DNA of 51,690 bases from Gracilibacillus orientalis (GTDB lineage Bacteria; Bacillota; Bacilli; Bacillales; Amphibacillaceae). A model generated the notes under the pieces. The model was not told the DNA's origin. It made no database searches and worked only from the letters and a program-made list of their open reading frames with translations. The DNA is taken from positions 1 to 51,690 of the forward strand of contig NZ_FOTR01000021.1 in assembly GCF_900114645.1 (NCBI RefSeq). Direction: 5' to 3'. How positions within the stretch are numbered: the stretch's first letter is position 1; the number at the start of each line of letters is the position of its first letter. Below are positions 23,504-32,264 of the stretch, in pieces. A program made the translations under genes and the position numbers.

Positions 23504-23528
23504 GCATTAATTCGCTTACTCTTTTTGT
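23496..23528 (+). terminator. terminator overlapping the sodC-like stop
   Basis: AAGAGTAAGC (23496-23505) pairs with GCTTACTCTT (23514-23523), then TTTTG. The stop codon lies in the 5' arm. Confidence 0.8.
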
Positions 23529-23567
23529 TTTTTAGCAAGTATAAAATTTATTATCTGTGTGGGATAC

Positions 23568-24734
23568 TTACTTTTTCAACGCATCTATAATACGGGTAGT
23601 GCCTTCTTTTACTATTTCTAAAGGACATGCAATATTCATCCGCATAAAACCGGAGCCTTCTTCGCCAAATGAGGCGCCATCATTTAATCCAACTTTGGCT
23701 TCTTTTTGTAAAAACTCTTTAAGTTCATCTTGTGAAAGCTCAAGTTCACGGAAATCAAGCCATATTAAATAGGTACCTTCCGGACGGAATACGTTAACTT
23801 TTGGATGATTAGCAAATGCGTTATCAACATAATCGATATTTGTTTGTAATTGGCCAATTAAATGTTCGAGCCATTCTCGACCACTATTATAGGCAGCATC
23901 CAATGCAGTAATTCCCATTGTATTTAAAATGTGCATTCCTTGTTTATGGAAGGTCTTTTCCAATGCGTCTCTTTTTTGTTTATCTGGTACGATAGCATAG
24001 GAAACTTGTAGTCCTGCCAAATTAAATGTTTTTGTTGGTGACATGCAAGTAATAATCTGATCTTCCATATCTTCGTCGATTTTAGCGATTGGTATATGTT
24101 TGTTTGGTTGATATACAAGATCAGCATGAATTTCATCCGCAAGAATCAAGACATGATATTTTTTGCAAAGTGCTACGATTTTCTCTAATTCTGCTTGGGT
24201 CCACACCCGGCCAACCGGATTATGCGGGTTACAGAGAATAAATGCCCGAACTCCTTGTTGTAATTTAGATTCAAAATCCTCAAAATCAATCTCATATTTG
24301 TTTTCTTTCACAATAAGTTGACTTTTCACTAGTTCCCGGTCATGACTTTTTACGATCTCATAAAAAGGAGGGTATACAGGTGTCTGAATCAATACTTTAT
24401 CCCCTTTTTCTGTGAAGGTTTGGATAGCCATATGTAAAGTAGCGATCACACCTGGGCTGTACTGAATGGAAGCACTTTTCACTTTCCAATCATGTTTATA
24501 TTCCAACCAGTCGGTAATCGTATCTTGAAGCGCATTATCGGTAAAGGTATAGCCAAATACACCGTGTTTAGCACGTTCTGTTAACGCATCTTTTACAGCA
24601 GGTGGTACTTCAAAGTCCATATCTGCTACCCACATTGGTAAGACATCTTCCGATCCGTAAAGCGCTTTGACTAGATCCCATTTAACGGCTCTCGTATTTC
24701 GTCGCTCAATTTGTTTATCAAAAGAAAAAGTCAT
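23568..24734 (-). CDS. patB: PatB/MalY-type cystathionine beta-lyase (C-S lyase)
   Basis: A 388-residue fold-type I PLP enzyme. ATG 24734 is chosen as it lies 9 bases after AAGGGGTG, which itself overlaps the alternative GTG 24746. Family markers: MWVADMDFEVPPAV near the N-terminus, YSPGVIATLHMAI, CNPHNPVGRVWTQAEL, and the PLP lysine in SPTKTFNLAGLQ. The enzyme cleaves cystathionine or other cysteine S-conjugates to thiol, pyruvate and ammonia; in B. subtilis PatB serves methionine synthesis. It is followed on the same strand by nothing close; its neighbour yugF-like gene is upstream, as in B. subtilis. Confidence 0.9.
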   Translation of the reverse strand: MTFSFDKQIERRNTRAVKWDLVKALYGSEDVLPMWVADMDFEVPPAVKDALTERAKHGVFGYTFTDNALQDTITDWLEYKHDWKVKSASIQYSPGVIATLHMAIQTFTEKGDKVLIQTPVYPPFYEIVKSHDRELVKSQLIVKENKYEIDFEDFESKLQQGVRAFILCNPHNPVGRVWTQAELEKIVALCKKYHVLILADEIHADLVYQPNKHIPIAKIDEDMEDQIITCMSPTKTFNLAGLQVSYAIVPDKQKRDALEKTFHKQGMHILNTMGITALDAAYNSGREWLEHLIGQLQTNIDYVDNAFANHPKVNVFRPEGTYLIWLDFRELELSQDELKEFLQKEAKVGLNDGASFGEEGSGFMRMNIACPLEIVKEGTTRIIDALKK

Positions 24735-24816
24735 ATGTTTTTGCACCCCTTAATAACATTTCTTGTAAGTTCTATTCAATCATACCGCCCACTTGCAAAA
24801 AAGTCTAATACTCGAT

Positions 24817-25641
24817 TTATGAAAGTGTGACATTGCCCTTGTTCCATTGATAAACAACTTTGGCAATTTGGTGCGGGGCTTCTTCCATGAGGAGATGGCC
24901 AGCTTGGTCTAGAGTTGTTAGTGTTGCTTTTGGCAGGTATTTAATAATTTCGTATCCGATTTCGTATGGGATAATTTCGTCGTTTTTCCCCCAGATAATA
25001 TGAACTGGGATGTTAATGGTTGTAAGTGCTTTTTCAGACAAGTCGCCTTGGTGGTCATTTAATATTTTTATGATACATGGGTATATTTTTTTGTCTAAAA
25101 AAGGTTTTTTATAGTGTTCCAGCATTTCATCCGTGATGATGTTATCGTGATAAATGGAATGTCTGAGCATTTCATAAACACCCTTTCGCTTTAACAACTT
25201 TCTTGCAATAAAAGGAGATAGTGGATTATGACAGATTGCCTTAGCAAACATTGGTGAATGTCTCATAAAGCTACATGGTGCTATTAAATATAACAGATCG
25301 ATATAATCAGGATATTTGTAGGCAAATCTCAAGGATATTTGACCACCCATTGAATGACCGAGAAAAATGGCTTTATCGATGGATTGATCGTCCATTATAT
25401 ATTTGGTGGCATCAGCCATGTGATCATAGGAAAATAAACAAGTGTTGGATTTTTCACTTTCACCGAATGGTGGGATATCGATGGAAACAATTTGGAAATT
25501 TTTTTGTAATAATGGAATTAACTTTCGAAAGCAGTATGTTGAAGCTAAAAAACCATGCAGCATGATAATAGTCGGCTTTAGTGAATTTTTATAAAAAGTG
25601 AAGCTGATAATGTGTCCTTTATATGTTATTGTCCTTTTCAT
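24817..25641 (-). CDS. alpha/beta hydrolase (YugF-like)
   Basis: ATG 25641 (274 residues) lies about nine bases after a GAGG. Core motifs: the oxyanion strand IIMLHGFLASTYCF, nucleophile elbow GHSMGGQ (Ser), the acid in WGKNDEIIP and the histidine in DQAGHLLMEEAP, giving a complete Ser-Asp-His triad. A cap of about 90 residues lies between. The overall form is that of meta-cleavage hydrolase-like enzymes; the true substrate is unknown. The position next to patB and before yugI and pgi matches B. subtilis yugF, which supports orthology. Confidence 0.85.
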   Translation of the reverse strand: MKRTITYKGHIISFTFYKNSLKPTIIMLHGFLASTYCFRKLIPLLQKNFQIVSIDIPPFGESEKSNTCLFSYDHMADATKYIMDDQSIDKAIFLGHSMGGQISLRFAYKYPDYIDLLYLIAPCSFMRHSPMFAKAICHNPLSPFIARKLLKRKGVYEMLRHSIYHDNIITDEMLEHYKKPFLDKKIYPCIIKILNDHQGDLSEKALTTINIPVHIIWGKNDEIIPYEIGYEIIKYLPKATLTTLDQAGHLLMEEAPHQIAKVVYQWNKGNVTLS

Positions 25642-25663
25642 ATGATGTAACCTCACTTAGATA

Positions 25664-25895
25664 TGGTAAGAAAAAACGGACAAAACCCGCGATTCTGCTC
25701 AATTCAAGCTTAGTAATGAGTGCTATGGATACGCTACGGCAGAATAGTTCGTTTGTAAGCATCTACTGATAATTTTCATTTCACGGTTTGCTTCCTTATT
25801 TAATTAAACAACTATACTAAGTAGCGGAAAAAATGCGAGACTCCTGGGTGAAAACGAGTATTTTTCTACAGTGACAATTTAGCACTTAACATAAA
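25664..25895. repeat. degenerate Bacillaceae intergenic repeat
   Basis: Contains TAATGAGTGCTATGG, CTACGGCAGAATAG and GCGAGACTCCTGGG between AGCGGAAAAAAT and ATTTTTCTACAG, which resemble pieces of the repeat blocks at 38.3-38.6 kb (GAGACTCCT, GGCAGAATA, GCGGAAAAAT). The remainder of the 25.65-26.2 kb gap has no gene that I can support. Confidence 0.5.
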
Positions 25896-25986
25896 TTCAG
25901 AATGAGAGGAAGCAAATCCGTGAAAATTACGTCGCAATTTATTTTATTGTGTGCAAAAAGTTATATTTTCATTAATATAAAAAAAT

Positions 25987-26012
25987 AAGCAAAGCGACGA
26001 ATCGCTTTGCTT
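25987..26012. terminator. 11-bp perfect hairpin, terminator-like on the minus strand
   Basis: AAGCAAAGCGA (25987-25997) pairs with TCGCTTTGCTT (26002-26012) over a 4-base loop. T follows only when read on the minus strand; no minus-strand gene ends here, so its function is unclear. Confidence 0.4.
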
Positions 26013-26226
26013 CCAGGGGGAATACGAGAAAGTCTTACATAATTATAAATTGCCCGTTTATATAATCTTTAAACCTTTTTTTGATAAATTTTGATATTTT
26101 TTTTAAAAGCAGTATGAAAATTGGGAGAATTCAACTTTTTTTGCTATTCTTATCCTATGTATGCTAACATTATCTAATGTTTAAAGAGTAATTAATTGGT
26201 AGAAATTGTTTAGAGGAGTTGGAAGT

Positions 26227-26577
26227 ATGTCATATAAATATCAAATAGGAGACGTGGTGGAAGGAGTAATCACAGGGGTTCAACCTTATGGGGCTTTCGT
26301 GTCACTCGGCGAGGATGTACAAGGTTTAGTTCATATATCTGAAGTTACAAATGGCTTTGTCAAAGATATTGCAGATCATGTCAAAGAGGGAGACAAAGTA
26401 GCCGTTAAAATAATTGAAGTTGATGAAAATGAAAACAAGTATGCATTATCAATTCGTGCATTACAGCCTGAAAGACAAGCAGATCGCAATACAAATCCAA
26501 TTTCAGAAAAAGAAGGAGAACACGGATTTAACACACTCAAGGACAAGCTTAACGAATGGATTAAACAATCTGAGTAA
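26227..26577 (+). CDS. yugI: S1-domain RNA-binding protein (YugI / general stress protein 13)
   Basis: ATG 26227 after TAGAGGAGTTGGAAGT gives 116 residues. The first ~75 residues are one S1 motif: GDVVEGVITGVQPYGAFVSL, then DVQGLVHISEVTNGFV, then VKEGDKVAVKIIEVDENENK, all canonical. A short linker and a helical tail (FNTLKDKLNEWIKQSE) follow, as in GSP13/YugI. The protein is known as a ribosome-associated RNA-binding stress protein. It keeps its place just before pgi as in B. subtilis, with its own terminator. Confidence 0.9.
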   Translation: MSYKYQIGDVVEGVITGVQPYGAFVSLGEDVQGLVHISEVTNGFVKDIADHVKEGDKVAVKIIEVDENENKYALSIRALQPERQADRNTNPISEKEGEHGFNTLKDKLNEWIKQSE

Positions 26578-26580
26578 ACG

Positions 26581-26619
26581 AAATAAAACCAACAACCTGA
26601 GGTGTTGTTGGTTTTATTT
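26581..26619 (+). terminator. rho-independent terminator after yugI
   Basis: A 16-bp perfect stem (26581-26596 with 26604-26619) around CTGAGGT, ending in T-rich sequence. Confidence 0.85.
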
Positions 26620-26647
26620 ATATGGAATTTCAATTCTCGCAAATCAA

Positions 26648-26809
26648 CTAAGAAATTAATCTATGCTCTTTCTTATCTACCACTAAATCATATTGAAAAA
26701 ATCCAATAATTCCCGATTGATTGCCTTTATAATAATCGACATTAAAGCAAAGCTTCTTTTCTTCTTCAGTCTGTAGTGAAAAGACACAAATTTTATAGTT
26801 GAAGCTTCT
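26648..26809 (-). pseudogene. C-terminal remnant of an unrecognised gene
   Basis: On the minus strand a 53-codon frame ends NQSGIIGFFQYDLVVDKKEH plus RLIS and a stop. It has protein-like composition but no start codon or ribosome site; an in-frame stop lies directly before it. I do not recognise the family. It sits between the yugI terminator and pgi, where B. subtilis carries other genes. Confidence 0.35.
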
Positions 26810-26915
26810 CTAAATTCAGAAGACTTTTAAGAATCTATTAATTGAGTTGCTTGATTTAAGACGCAGGATTCGGTACATTTAAATAGTGAGAATAATTATT
26901 GGAGGTTACAAAAAC

Positions 26916-28262
26916 ATGACACATGTACGCTTTGATTACAAGAAAGCATTAGCCTTTTTTGGGGAACATGAATTAGAGTACCTGAAAGAACCGGTAAAAT
27001 TAGCACATGAAATGGTACATAACAAGACAGGTGCAGGAAGTGACTTTTTAGGTTGGGTAGACCTTCCAACTGACTATGACAAAGAAGAATTTGCTCGGAT
27101 TAAGAAAGCAGCCGAAAAAATCAAATCAGATTCTGAGGTACTTTTAGTTGTAGGTATTGGTGGTTCTTACTTAGGGGCACGCGCAGCAATCGAAATGCTT
27201 AATCATTCTTTTTATAATGAATTAGCAAATGAACAACGCGACACACCACAAGTTTTCTTTGTTGGTAATAGCATTAGTGCTCCTTATATCAATGATCTAT
27301 TTGATGTATTAAAGGATAAAGATGTATCCGTAAATGTTATTTCTAAAAGTGGTACAACAACAGAACCGGCAATTGCTTTCCGTATTTTCCGTAAGTTTCT
27401 TGAAGAGAAATATGGTGTGGAAGAAGCGAAAAACCGCATTTACGCTACAACTGACAAAGCAAAAGGTGCACTAAAAACATTAGCGAAAGAAGAGGGTTAC
27501 GAAAGCTTCGTTATTCCAGATGATGTTGGTGGACGATATTCTGTTCTAACAGCGGTAGGTTTATTACCAATTGCAGTGAGTGGAGTAGATATTGATGAAA
27601 TGATGCAAGGTGCACAAAAAGCACAAGAAGAATTAAGTGAAGCAGATCTTGCGAAGAATCCTGCTTACCAATATGCAGCGGTACGTAATGTCCTTTACAA
27701 TAAAGGAAAAACTATTGAAATGCTTATTAATTATGAACCAGCACTTCAATATTTTTCTGAATGGTGGAAGCAGCTTTTCGGTGAAAGTGAAGGGAAAGAT
27801 TTCAAAGGTATTTATCCATCTTCTGCTAACTTCTCAACTGATCTTCACTCATTAGGTCAGTATGTACAAGAAGGACGCCGTGATATTTTCGAAACAGTAC
27901 TTCAAGTTGACGAACCAAAATCAAATATCACGATTGAAAAAGAAGATCAGGATTTAGATGGATTAAATTATTTAGCTGGTGAAACACTGGACTTTGTTAA
28001 TAAAAAAGCATTCCAAGGGACATTACTAGCACATACTGATGGGGAAGTACCTAACTTGCTTGTACACCTTCCTAAATTAGATGCGTACACATTTGGGTAT
28101 GTAGTTTACTTCTTCGAAAAAGCTTGTGCAATCAGTGGATACTTATTAGGAGTCAATCCATTTGATCAGCCAGGTGTTGAAGCGTACAAGAAAAATATGT
28201 TTGCTTTACTTGGTAAACCAGGTTTTGAAGAAGAAAAAGAAAAATTAGAAAAACGTCTGTAA
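26916..28262 (+). CDS. pgi: glucose-6-phosphate isomerase
   Basis: ATG 26916 after TTGGAGGTTACAAAAAC gives 448 residues, the length of Bacillus Pgi, beginning [20 protein letters not shown]. Family signatures: [30 protein letters not shown] (sugar-phosphate SIS motif), [18 protein letters not shown], and [15 protein letters not shown] with the catalytic region. Interconverts glucose-6-phosphate and fructose-6-phosphate in glycolysis. Monocistronic with a terminator behind it; its upstream 260 bases contain only a gene remnant. Confidence 0.97.
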   Translation: MTHVRFDYKKALAFFGEHELEYLKEPVKLAHEMVHNKTGAGSDFLGWVDLPTDYDKEEFARIKKAAEKIKSDSEVLLVVGIGGSYLGARAAIEMLNHSFYNELANEQRDTPQVFFVGNSISAPYINDLFDVLKDKDVSVNVISKSGTTTEPAIAFRIFRKFLEEKYGVEEAKNRIYATTDKAKGALKTLAKEEGYESFVIPDDVGGRYSVLTAVGLLPIAVSGVDIDEMMQGAQKAQEELSEADLAKNPAYQYAAVRNVLYNKGKTIEMLINYEPALQYFSEWWKQLFGESEGKDFKGIYPSSANFSTDLHSLGQYVQEGRRDIFETVLQVDEPKSNITIEKEDQDLDGLNYLAGETLDFVNKKAFQGTLLAHTDGEVPNLLVHLPKLDAYTFGYVVYFFEKACAISGYLLGVNPFDQPGVEAYKKNMFALLGKPGFEEEKEKLEKRL

Positions 28263-28267
28263 TAAAC

Positions 28268-28313
28268 AAAAGGGCTGTCCTTAAAGTTTACACACTTTAG
28301 GACAGTCCTTTTT
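28268..28313 (+). terminator. rho-independent terminator after pgi
   Basis: AAAGGGCTGTCCTTAAAG pairs imperfectly with CTTTAGGACAGTCCTTTTT. The 28314-28554 gap then shows ACATAAACTGCTGCGAAGT, a short motif also found near 38230-38250, and otherwise nothing. Confidence 0.75.
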
Positions 28314-28554
28314 AGTATGTAATGGCACGGACCAAAGCAAATTTGTGTACAAAAAACATAAACTGCTGCGAAGTGATTTACTTTCTTTCATTCTGGATCT
28401 TCATCGCGTGAGTTTCCACAGAAGCCTCACTATATAGAAAATTTTTAATTAGTGCGTAATTTTTATTTATTTTGAGTCTAATAATCAAGGGTGGAGGTTT
28501 TTTTACATATTTTCTTCGTGGGAGGGCATTCTATGTAAAAAAGGGGTGAATGCG

Positions 28555-28968
28555 TTGTACGAATTAGATTCGAAAATTGAGAATAGTGTATATTCCTATC
28601 AGCAAGTGAAAGAAGTACTAGAACAAGAAGGCTATGCGCTGGGTGGAGCGTGGGATTATGATCATGGTTATTTTGATTATAAATTAGCAAATGATGGTGG
28701 CTATCATTTTCTTCGTATCCCTTTTCATTCTGTAAGAGGGGAGATAGAACAAGATGCGGCAGTAATTAGAATAGATAAGCCATATATATTGACCCATCGC
28801 TATCAAAATGAGGTCGATGCCTATGCAGAAAGTAGTGTAATACAAGCTGCTTTCAATCAATTTCAAAATCCGGTAGAAAAAGACGCTGATATCCCATCTA
28901 ATTATATTGAAAAAGGGAAAGTCGTATTGCAAAACTTAGAAGTATTACTTGCACAAATTTCGAATTAA
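28555..28968 (+). CDS. yugN: YugN-family protein
   Basis: TTG 28555 (137 residues) is preferred, since AAGGGGTG lies about 8 bases before it and overlaps the other candidate, GTG 28546. The sequence has the family core GYALGGAWDYDHGYFDYKL, YHFLRIPFHSVRGEIEQDAA and YILTHRYQNEVDAYAE. YugN-like proteins are about 130 residues and of unknown biochemical role. Placement between pgi and the potassium channel gene matches B. subtilis yugN. Confidence 0.82.
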   Translation: MYELDSKIENSVYSYQQVKEVLEQEGYALGGAWDYDHGYFDYKLANDGGYHFLRIPFHSVRGEIEQDAAVIRIDKPYILTHRYQNEVDAYAESSVIQAAFNQFQNPVEKDADIPSNYIEKGKVVLQNLEVLLAQISN

Positions 28969-28991
28969 AAAATAGTATAATGAAATTATTT

Positions 28992-29025
28992 AACCCATTT
29001 CGATTACAGAGGAAATGGGTTTTTA
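28992..29025. terminator. bidirectional terminator between yugN and yugO
   Basis: AACCCATTT (28992-29000) pairs with AAATGGGTT (29013-29021), then TTTT; convergent genes end on both sides. Confidence 0.75.
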
Positions 29026-29036
29026 AGTTTTATTAC

Positions 29037-30056
29037 CTATTTAACCCTGTTTTGAGCATGGTCCAATGGCCTTAAGAATATTAGTGAATCCCCCTTTTTC
29101 ATAGGTGATGTGAAATCAGGATGTAAGATTATCTCATTTTCTCGAACTAATCCTATTAACCATTTTCTCTCCACTAAAAACTGTTGAGCACAAAAATAAA
29201 AATCTTTGTGAATTAAATCTTCACCGATTAATTCGGAGCAATATTGTTGTTCCTCCAGTGTCTCTGCTATAATATCAGTAGCTTGGGGGTCTTTTTGAAA
29301 CAGTGATTGATAAAATAAGGAACTCATAAAATTATTGGAACGAAGAACGACATCGGTACCAGCTCGAGTTGCGTTTTTTTTCTGCATTTCCGTTAAAATT
29401 TCTGAAATGATATGTATGGAAGGATTATTTCCGCGTGCTGCAATAATGTTCAATATCGTTTGCCGGTCCGCTTCTTCTTCTGTTAAGGTTGGATCCGAAG
29501 TAATGACCACATTCTTTGCTTGTTCAATATTGGCTTTTTTTAATGTTTTATCTGAGGTAGGTTCCCCATTGATAAAATGTATCTGATGATCCTGATAGGA
29601 TAGCTTATTTAATGTATGATCAATCAATACAGTGTCTGTATCGAGGTTATGGTCTTTAAACATTTCAATTAATTGTTTAGTTCGCTCATTCCAACCAATA
29701 ATAATAGTGTGATTCGTTCCTTTATAAGTAATTTTTCCTTTTGATAAATCTTGTTCGAGTTTAATTGTCCCTGCAGATAAGGTAGCCATGTAAAATGTAA
29801 CGAAACCACCTCCTGCTAAAATTAGAAGGATAGCTATTATCTTTCCGAGAGAACTAAGTGGAACATAATCACCATACCCAACTGTCGATCCGGTGACAAA
29901 AGCCCACCAAATCCCATCAAAAGTGGAAGGGAAATGATCTGGTTCGATTAAATGGATAAGATACCCGAAGGATAACATTAGGAACGTAACACTTAATAAT
30001 AGCCGTATAATAATTGGAAGGTGGAAGTAAAACTGTACCCATCTATTCCAAAGCAT
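29037..30056 (-). CDS. yugO: potassium channel protein with RCK/TrkA-N domain (YugO)
   Basis: A 339-residue protein starting at ATG 30056. One N-terminal transmembrane helix (about 14-36), a pore loop with selectivity filter STVGYGDYVP, and a second helix (about 70-95) are followed by a RCK/TrkA-N regulatory domain (TIIIGWNERTKQLIEMF with the Rossmann start, INGEPTSDKTLKKANIEQA and VVITSD) and a TrkA-C-like end. It conducts K+ across the membrane; in B. subtilis YugO is the channel behind biofilm electrical signalling. The short mstX gene that precedes yugO in B. subtilis is not seen here. Confidence 0.9.
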   Translation of the reverse strand: MLWNRWVQFYFHLPIIIRLLLSVTFLMLSFGYLIHLIEPDHFPSTFDGIWWAFVTGSTVGYGDYVPLSSLGKIIAILLILAGGGFVTFYMATLSAGTIKLEQDLSKGKITYKGTNHTIIIGWNERTKQLIEMFKDHNLDTDTVLIDHTLNKLSYQDHQIHFINGEPTSDKTLKKANIEQAKNVVITSDPTLTEEEADRQTILNIIAARGNNPSIHIISEILTEMQKKNATRAGTDVVLRSNNFMSSLFYQSLFQKDPQATDIIAETLEEQQYCSELIGEDLIHKDFYFCAQQFLVERKWLIGLVRENEIILHPDFTSPMKKGDSLIFLRPLDHAQNRVK

Positions 30057-30131
30057 ATGATCACCTTTTTTTACTCATAGTGTTATACAAGTTATATCAC
30101 CTTATTCTTACTCATAGGAGGAATGTTTATT

Positions 30132-31190
30132 ATGGAAAAGGAAAGAACGATGTTTTTACAAGAATTATTACATACACCCTCACCATCAAGTATGGAAATG
30201 AAGATCCAGAAAAAGTGGATGAAATATGTGGAGCCGTTTGTCGATGAAATACGTACCGATCATGCTGGTAATGTAATTGCGGTAAAAAATGAAGATGCAG
30301 ATTTTCATTTGCTATTGGCTGGACATAGTGATGAGGTTGCCTTTGTAGTAAATCGTATTGATGACAATGGTTTTGTTTTTGTGGATAAAATGGGTGGGAT
30401 TAATCCGACGTCAGCAATTGGCATGAAAGTTGAAATATTAGGTCAAGAGAAACAAGTACCTGGTGTGATCGGTGTTAATGCCCAGCATCATGGAGGAATG
30501 AAAGGTGACTTTGGTGTGGAAGATCTTTTTATAGATTGTGGGGCAAAAGACCAGTCAGAAATAGAAGCTGACATACAAATCGGGGATTTAGTCGTATACC
30601 GCCGACAATCAGAAATCTTAAAAAATCGCTATGTTTCGGGCAGAGGTCTTGATAATCGTACAGGTGCTTTTATTGTTGCAGAAGTGATGAGAAGACTAGC
30701 TGACAAAGATATTCGTATCGGAGTTTATGGTGTGAGTACTGTAAACGAAGAAACGAACATGGGCGGTGCCTATTTTGCAGCGGCAGGTCTTCAACCAGAT
30801 GCAGCCTTAGCATTAGATGTGACATTCGCTACAGATTACCCATCTGTTGATAAACGGAAACATGGGGATATTCGCTTAGACGGCGGTCCTGTACTGGCAA
30901 AAGGCGCGCCGATTAATCGCAAATTAAATCAACTATTAGAAAAGAGCGCCAAAAAATTAGCTATTGATGTACAATATGAATTAACGTCAAGACTTACAGG
31001 CACAGATGCTGATAGGATGCGTTTAACCGGTAAAGGTGTACCAATTAGTTTAGTATCACTTCCATTACGATACATGCATTCACCGGTAGAAACGGCCAGT
31101 ATTCAAGATATCGAAGAGGAAATTTCTTTATTAATAGAAATGATCACAAATATGACCGGAAAAGAAAGTTTAAACCCATTAGATGATTAA
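30132..31190 (+). CDS. M42-family metallopeptidase (glutamyl aminopeptidase/endoglucanase type)
   Basis: ATG 30132 fits AGGAGG (30116-30121) better than the overlapping ATG 30123; the protein is 352 residues. Metal-binding and catalytic residues are visible in LLAGHSDEVAFVV (His-x-Asp), SGRGLDNRTGAFIVAE (Asp), TVNEETNMGGAYFAA (catalytic and metal Glu pair), ALALDVTFATDYP (Asp) and RYMHSPVETAS (final His). M42 enzymes are cytosolic dodecameric aminopeptidases. Bacillus has several paralogues, and I cannot say which of them is the orthologue. Confidence 0.9.
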   Translation: MEKERTMFLQELLHTPSPSSMEMKIQKKWMKYVEPFVDEIRTDHAGNVIAVKNEDADFHLLLAGHSDEVAFVVNRIDDNGFVFVDKMGGINPTSAIGMKVEILGQEKQVPGVIGVNAQHHGGMKGDFGVEDLFIDCGAKDQSEIEADIQIGDLVVYRRQSEILKNRYVSGRGLDNRTGAFIVAEVMRRLADKDIRIGVYGVSTVNEETNMGGAYFAAAGLQPDAALALDVTFATDYPSVDKRKHGDIRLDGGPVLAKGAPINRKLNQLLEKSAKKLAIDVQYELTSRLTGTDADRMRLTGKGVPISLVSLPLRYMHSPVETASIQDIEEEISLLIEMITNMTGKESLNPLDD

Positions 31191-31196
31191 AAAACA

Positions 31197-31225
31197 TTGA
31201 CATAATATGTTAAAAAACATACGAT
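31197..31225 (+). promoter_or_regulatory. sigma-A promoter of ribU
   Basis: TTGACA (31197-31202), 17-base spacer, TACGAT (31220-31225). The leader is then only about 30 bases, too short for an FMN riboswitch. Confidence 0.55.
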
Positions 31226-31257
31226 TAAATTATTACCTCGATGGGGAGGCGAACATT

Positions 31258-31836
31258 TTGAATTCATCATCTGTCCAAACAAGTAATCTCTATCGTTTAA
31301 TCGTTATTTCGATTATGGGAACGATATCGGTATTATTAATGTTTTTAAATTTTCCTTTACCATTTCCATTTATTCCAGCCTATTTAAGAATAGATGTAAG
31401 TGATATTCCAGCTTTGATTGCTGGAATTATTTTCTCACCAGTTGCCGGAGTAGTTGTTGTAGCCATTAAAAATATTTTATATGTTCTGATAACAGCCATT
31501 TCTGATCCGATCGGTGCACTAGCCAATTTCTTTGCCGGGATGTTCTATGTCGTACCAGTCAGCTTCATGTATATGAAATACCGATCGATGAAAAGCGTGC
31601 TAATCGGTTTAGGAATCGGAACACTACTCATGACCATTGGCTTAACTGTCTTAAACTATTTCTTATTTATCCCAGCATACAGTTTGTTTATGGGCTGGGA
31701 AGAAATGTCTGAAAGTGTCAAGCGAACCACTGTACTAGTTGGTATCCTTCCGTTTAACTTGATAAAAGGGATAATAGTAGGTATCATTTTTGCACTAATC
31801 TTCACCAAACTTAAAAACTGGATACAAAAAAAATAA
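31258..31836 (+). CDS. ribU: ECF transporter S component for riboflavin (RibU)
   Basis: TTG 31258 (192 residues) follows GGGGAGGCG at normal spacing; the upstream ATG 31207 lacks a ribosome site. Five to six membrane helices. Marker segments are MFLNFPLPFPFIPAYLRIDV, SDIPALIAGIIFSPVAG, ANFFAGMFYVVPV and VLNYFLFIPAYSLFMGW, matching RibU/YpaA proteins. It binds riboflavin with high affinity and works with the shared EcfAA'T energising module encoded elsewhere. No RFN-type riboswitch is visible ahead of it, unusual for ribU in Firmicutes. Confidence 0.88.
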   Translation: MNSSSVQTSNLYRLIVISIMGTISVLLMFLNFPLPFPFIPAYLRIDVSDIPALIAGIIFSPVAGVVVVAIKNILYVLITAISDPIGALANFFAGMFYVVPVSFMYMKYRSMKSVLIGLGIGTLLMTIGLTVLNYFLFIPAYSLFMGWEEMSESVKRTTVLVGILPFNLIKGIIVGIIFALIFTKLKNWIQKK

Positions 31837-31866
31837 AAAAATCGAGCCATCAAGCTCGATTTTTTT
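31835..31866. terminator. bidirectional terminator between ribU and menI-like gene
   Basis: AAAAAATCGAGC (31835-31846 region) and GCTCGATTTTTT flank CATCAA; convergent genes end on both sides. Confidence 0.85.
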
Positions 31867-31874
31867 ACTATAAC

Positions 31875-32249
31875 TTATTGATTTATAACTCCTAACGTGC
31901 AACGAGAAATTGCAACTAGTTCTCCGTGCTCATCCTCGACATGAATATTCCACACCATTGTCCTTTTTCCAATATGAACAGGAGTTGCCTTGGCAACAAT
32001 AACTCCATCTTTCTTTGCCTTTAAGTGATTACAATTAATTTCCATACCAACAATCGCCTGAGAGCGAGTATCTACATGTTCCATACCACCGATGCTTGCT
32101 GCCGTTTCCGCAAGAGCTACCGTTGCACCTCCATGCAGAAAACCGACAGGCTGTTTGACATTGCCGGTAACCGGCATGGCGATTGTGACAAGATCTTTTG
32201 ATTTTTCCTTTACTTCCATTTGCAGTGCTTCCATTAAGGTGTTATGCAT
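31875..32249 (-). CDS. menI: hotdog-fold thioesterase (YuxO/MenI-like)
   Basis: A 124-residue single hotdog domain, ATG 32249 after TAGGAGGTAGATCT. The PaaI/4HBT core is GFLHGGATVALAETAASIGG, with HGG and the catalytic Glu in ALAET, followed by GMEINCNHLKA and VHIGKRTMVW. It would hydrolyse acyl-CoA. Being 15 bases downstream of menA on the same strand and opposite menFDHB argues for DHNA-CoA thioesterase (MenI), the step between MenB and MenA; B. subtilis YuxO is the likely orthologue. The substrate is inferred from context. Confidence 0.8.
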   Translation of the reverse strand: MHNTLMEALQMEVKEKSKDLVTIAMPVTGNVKQPVGFLHGGATVALAETAASIGGMEHVDTRSQAIVGMEINCNHLKAKKDGVIVAKATPVHIGKRTMVWNIHVEDEHGELVAISRCTLGVINQ

Positions 32250-32264
32250 AGATCTACCTCCTAT

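Noticed and set aside
24817-25641. Alpha/beta hydrolase as a second MenH
   Set aside because: MenH is present in the men operon, and this gene's neighbours match yugF.
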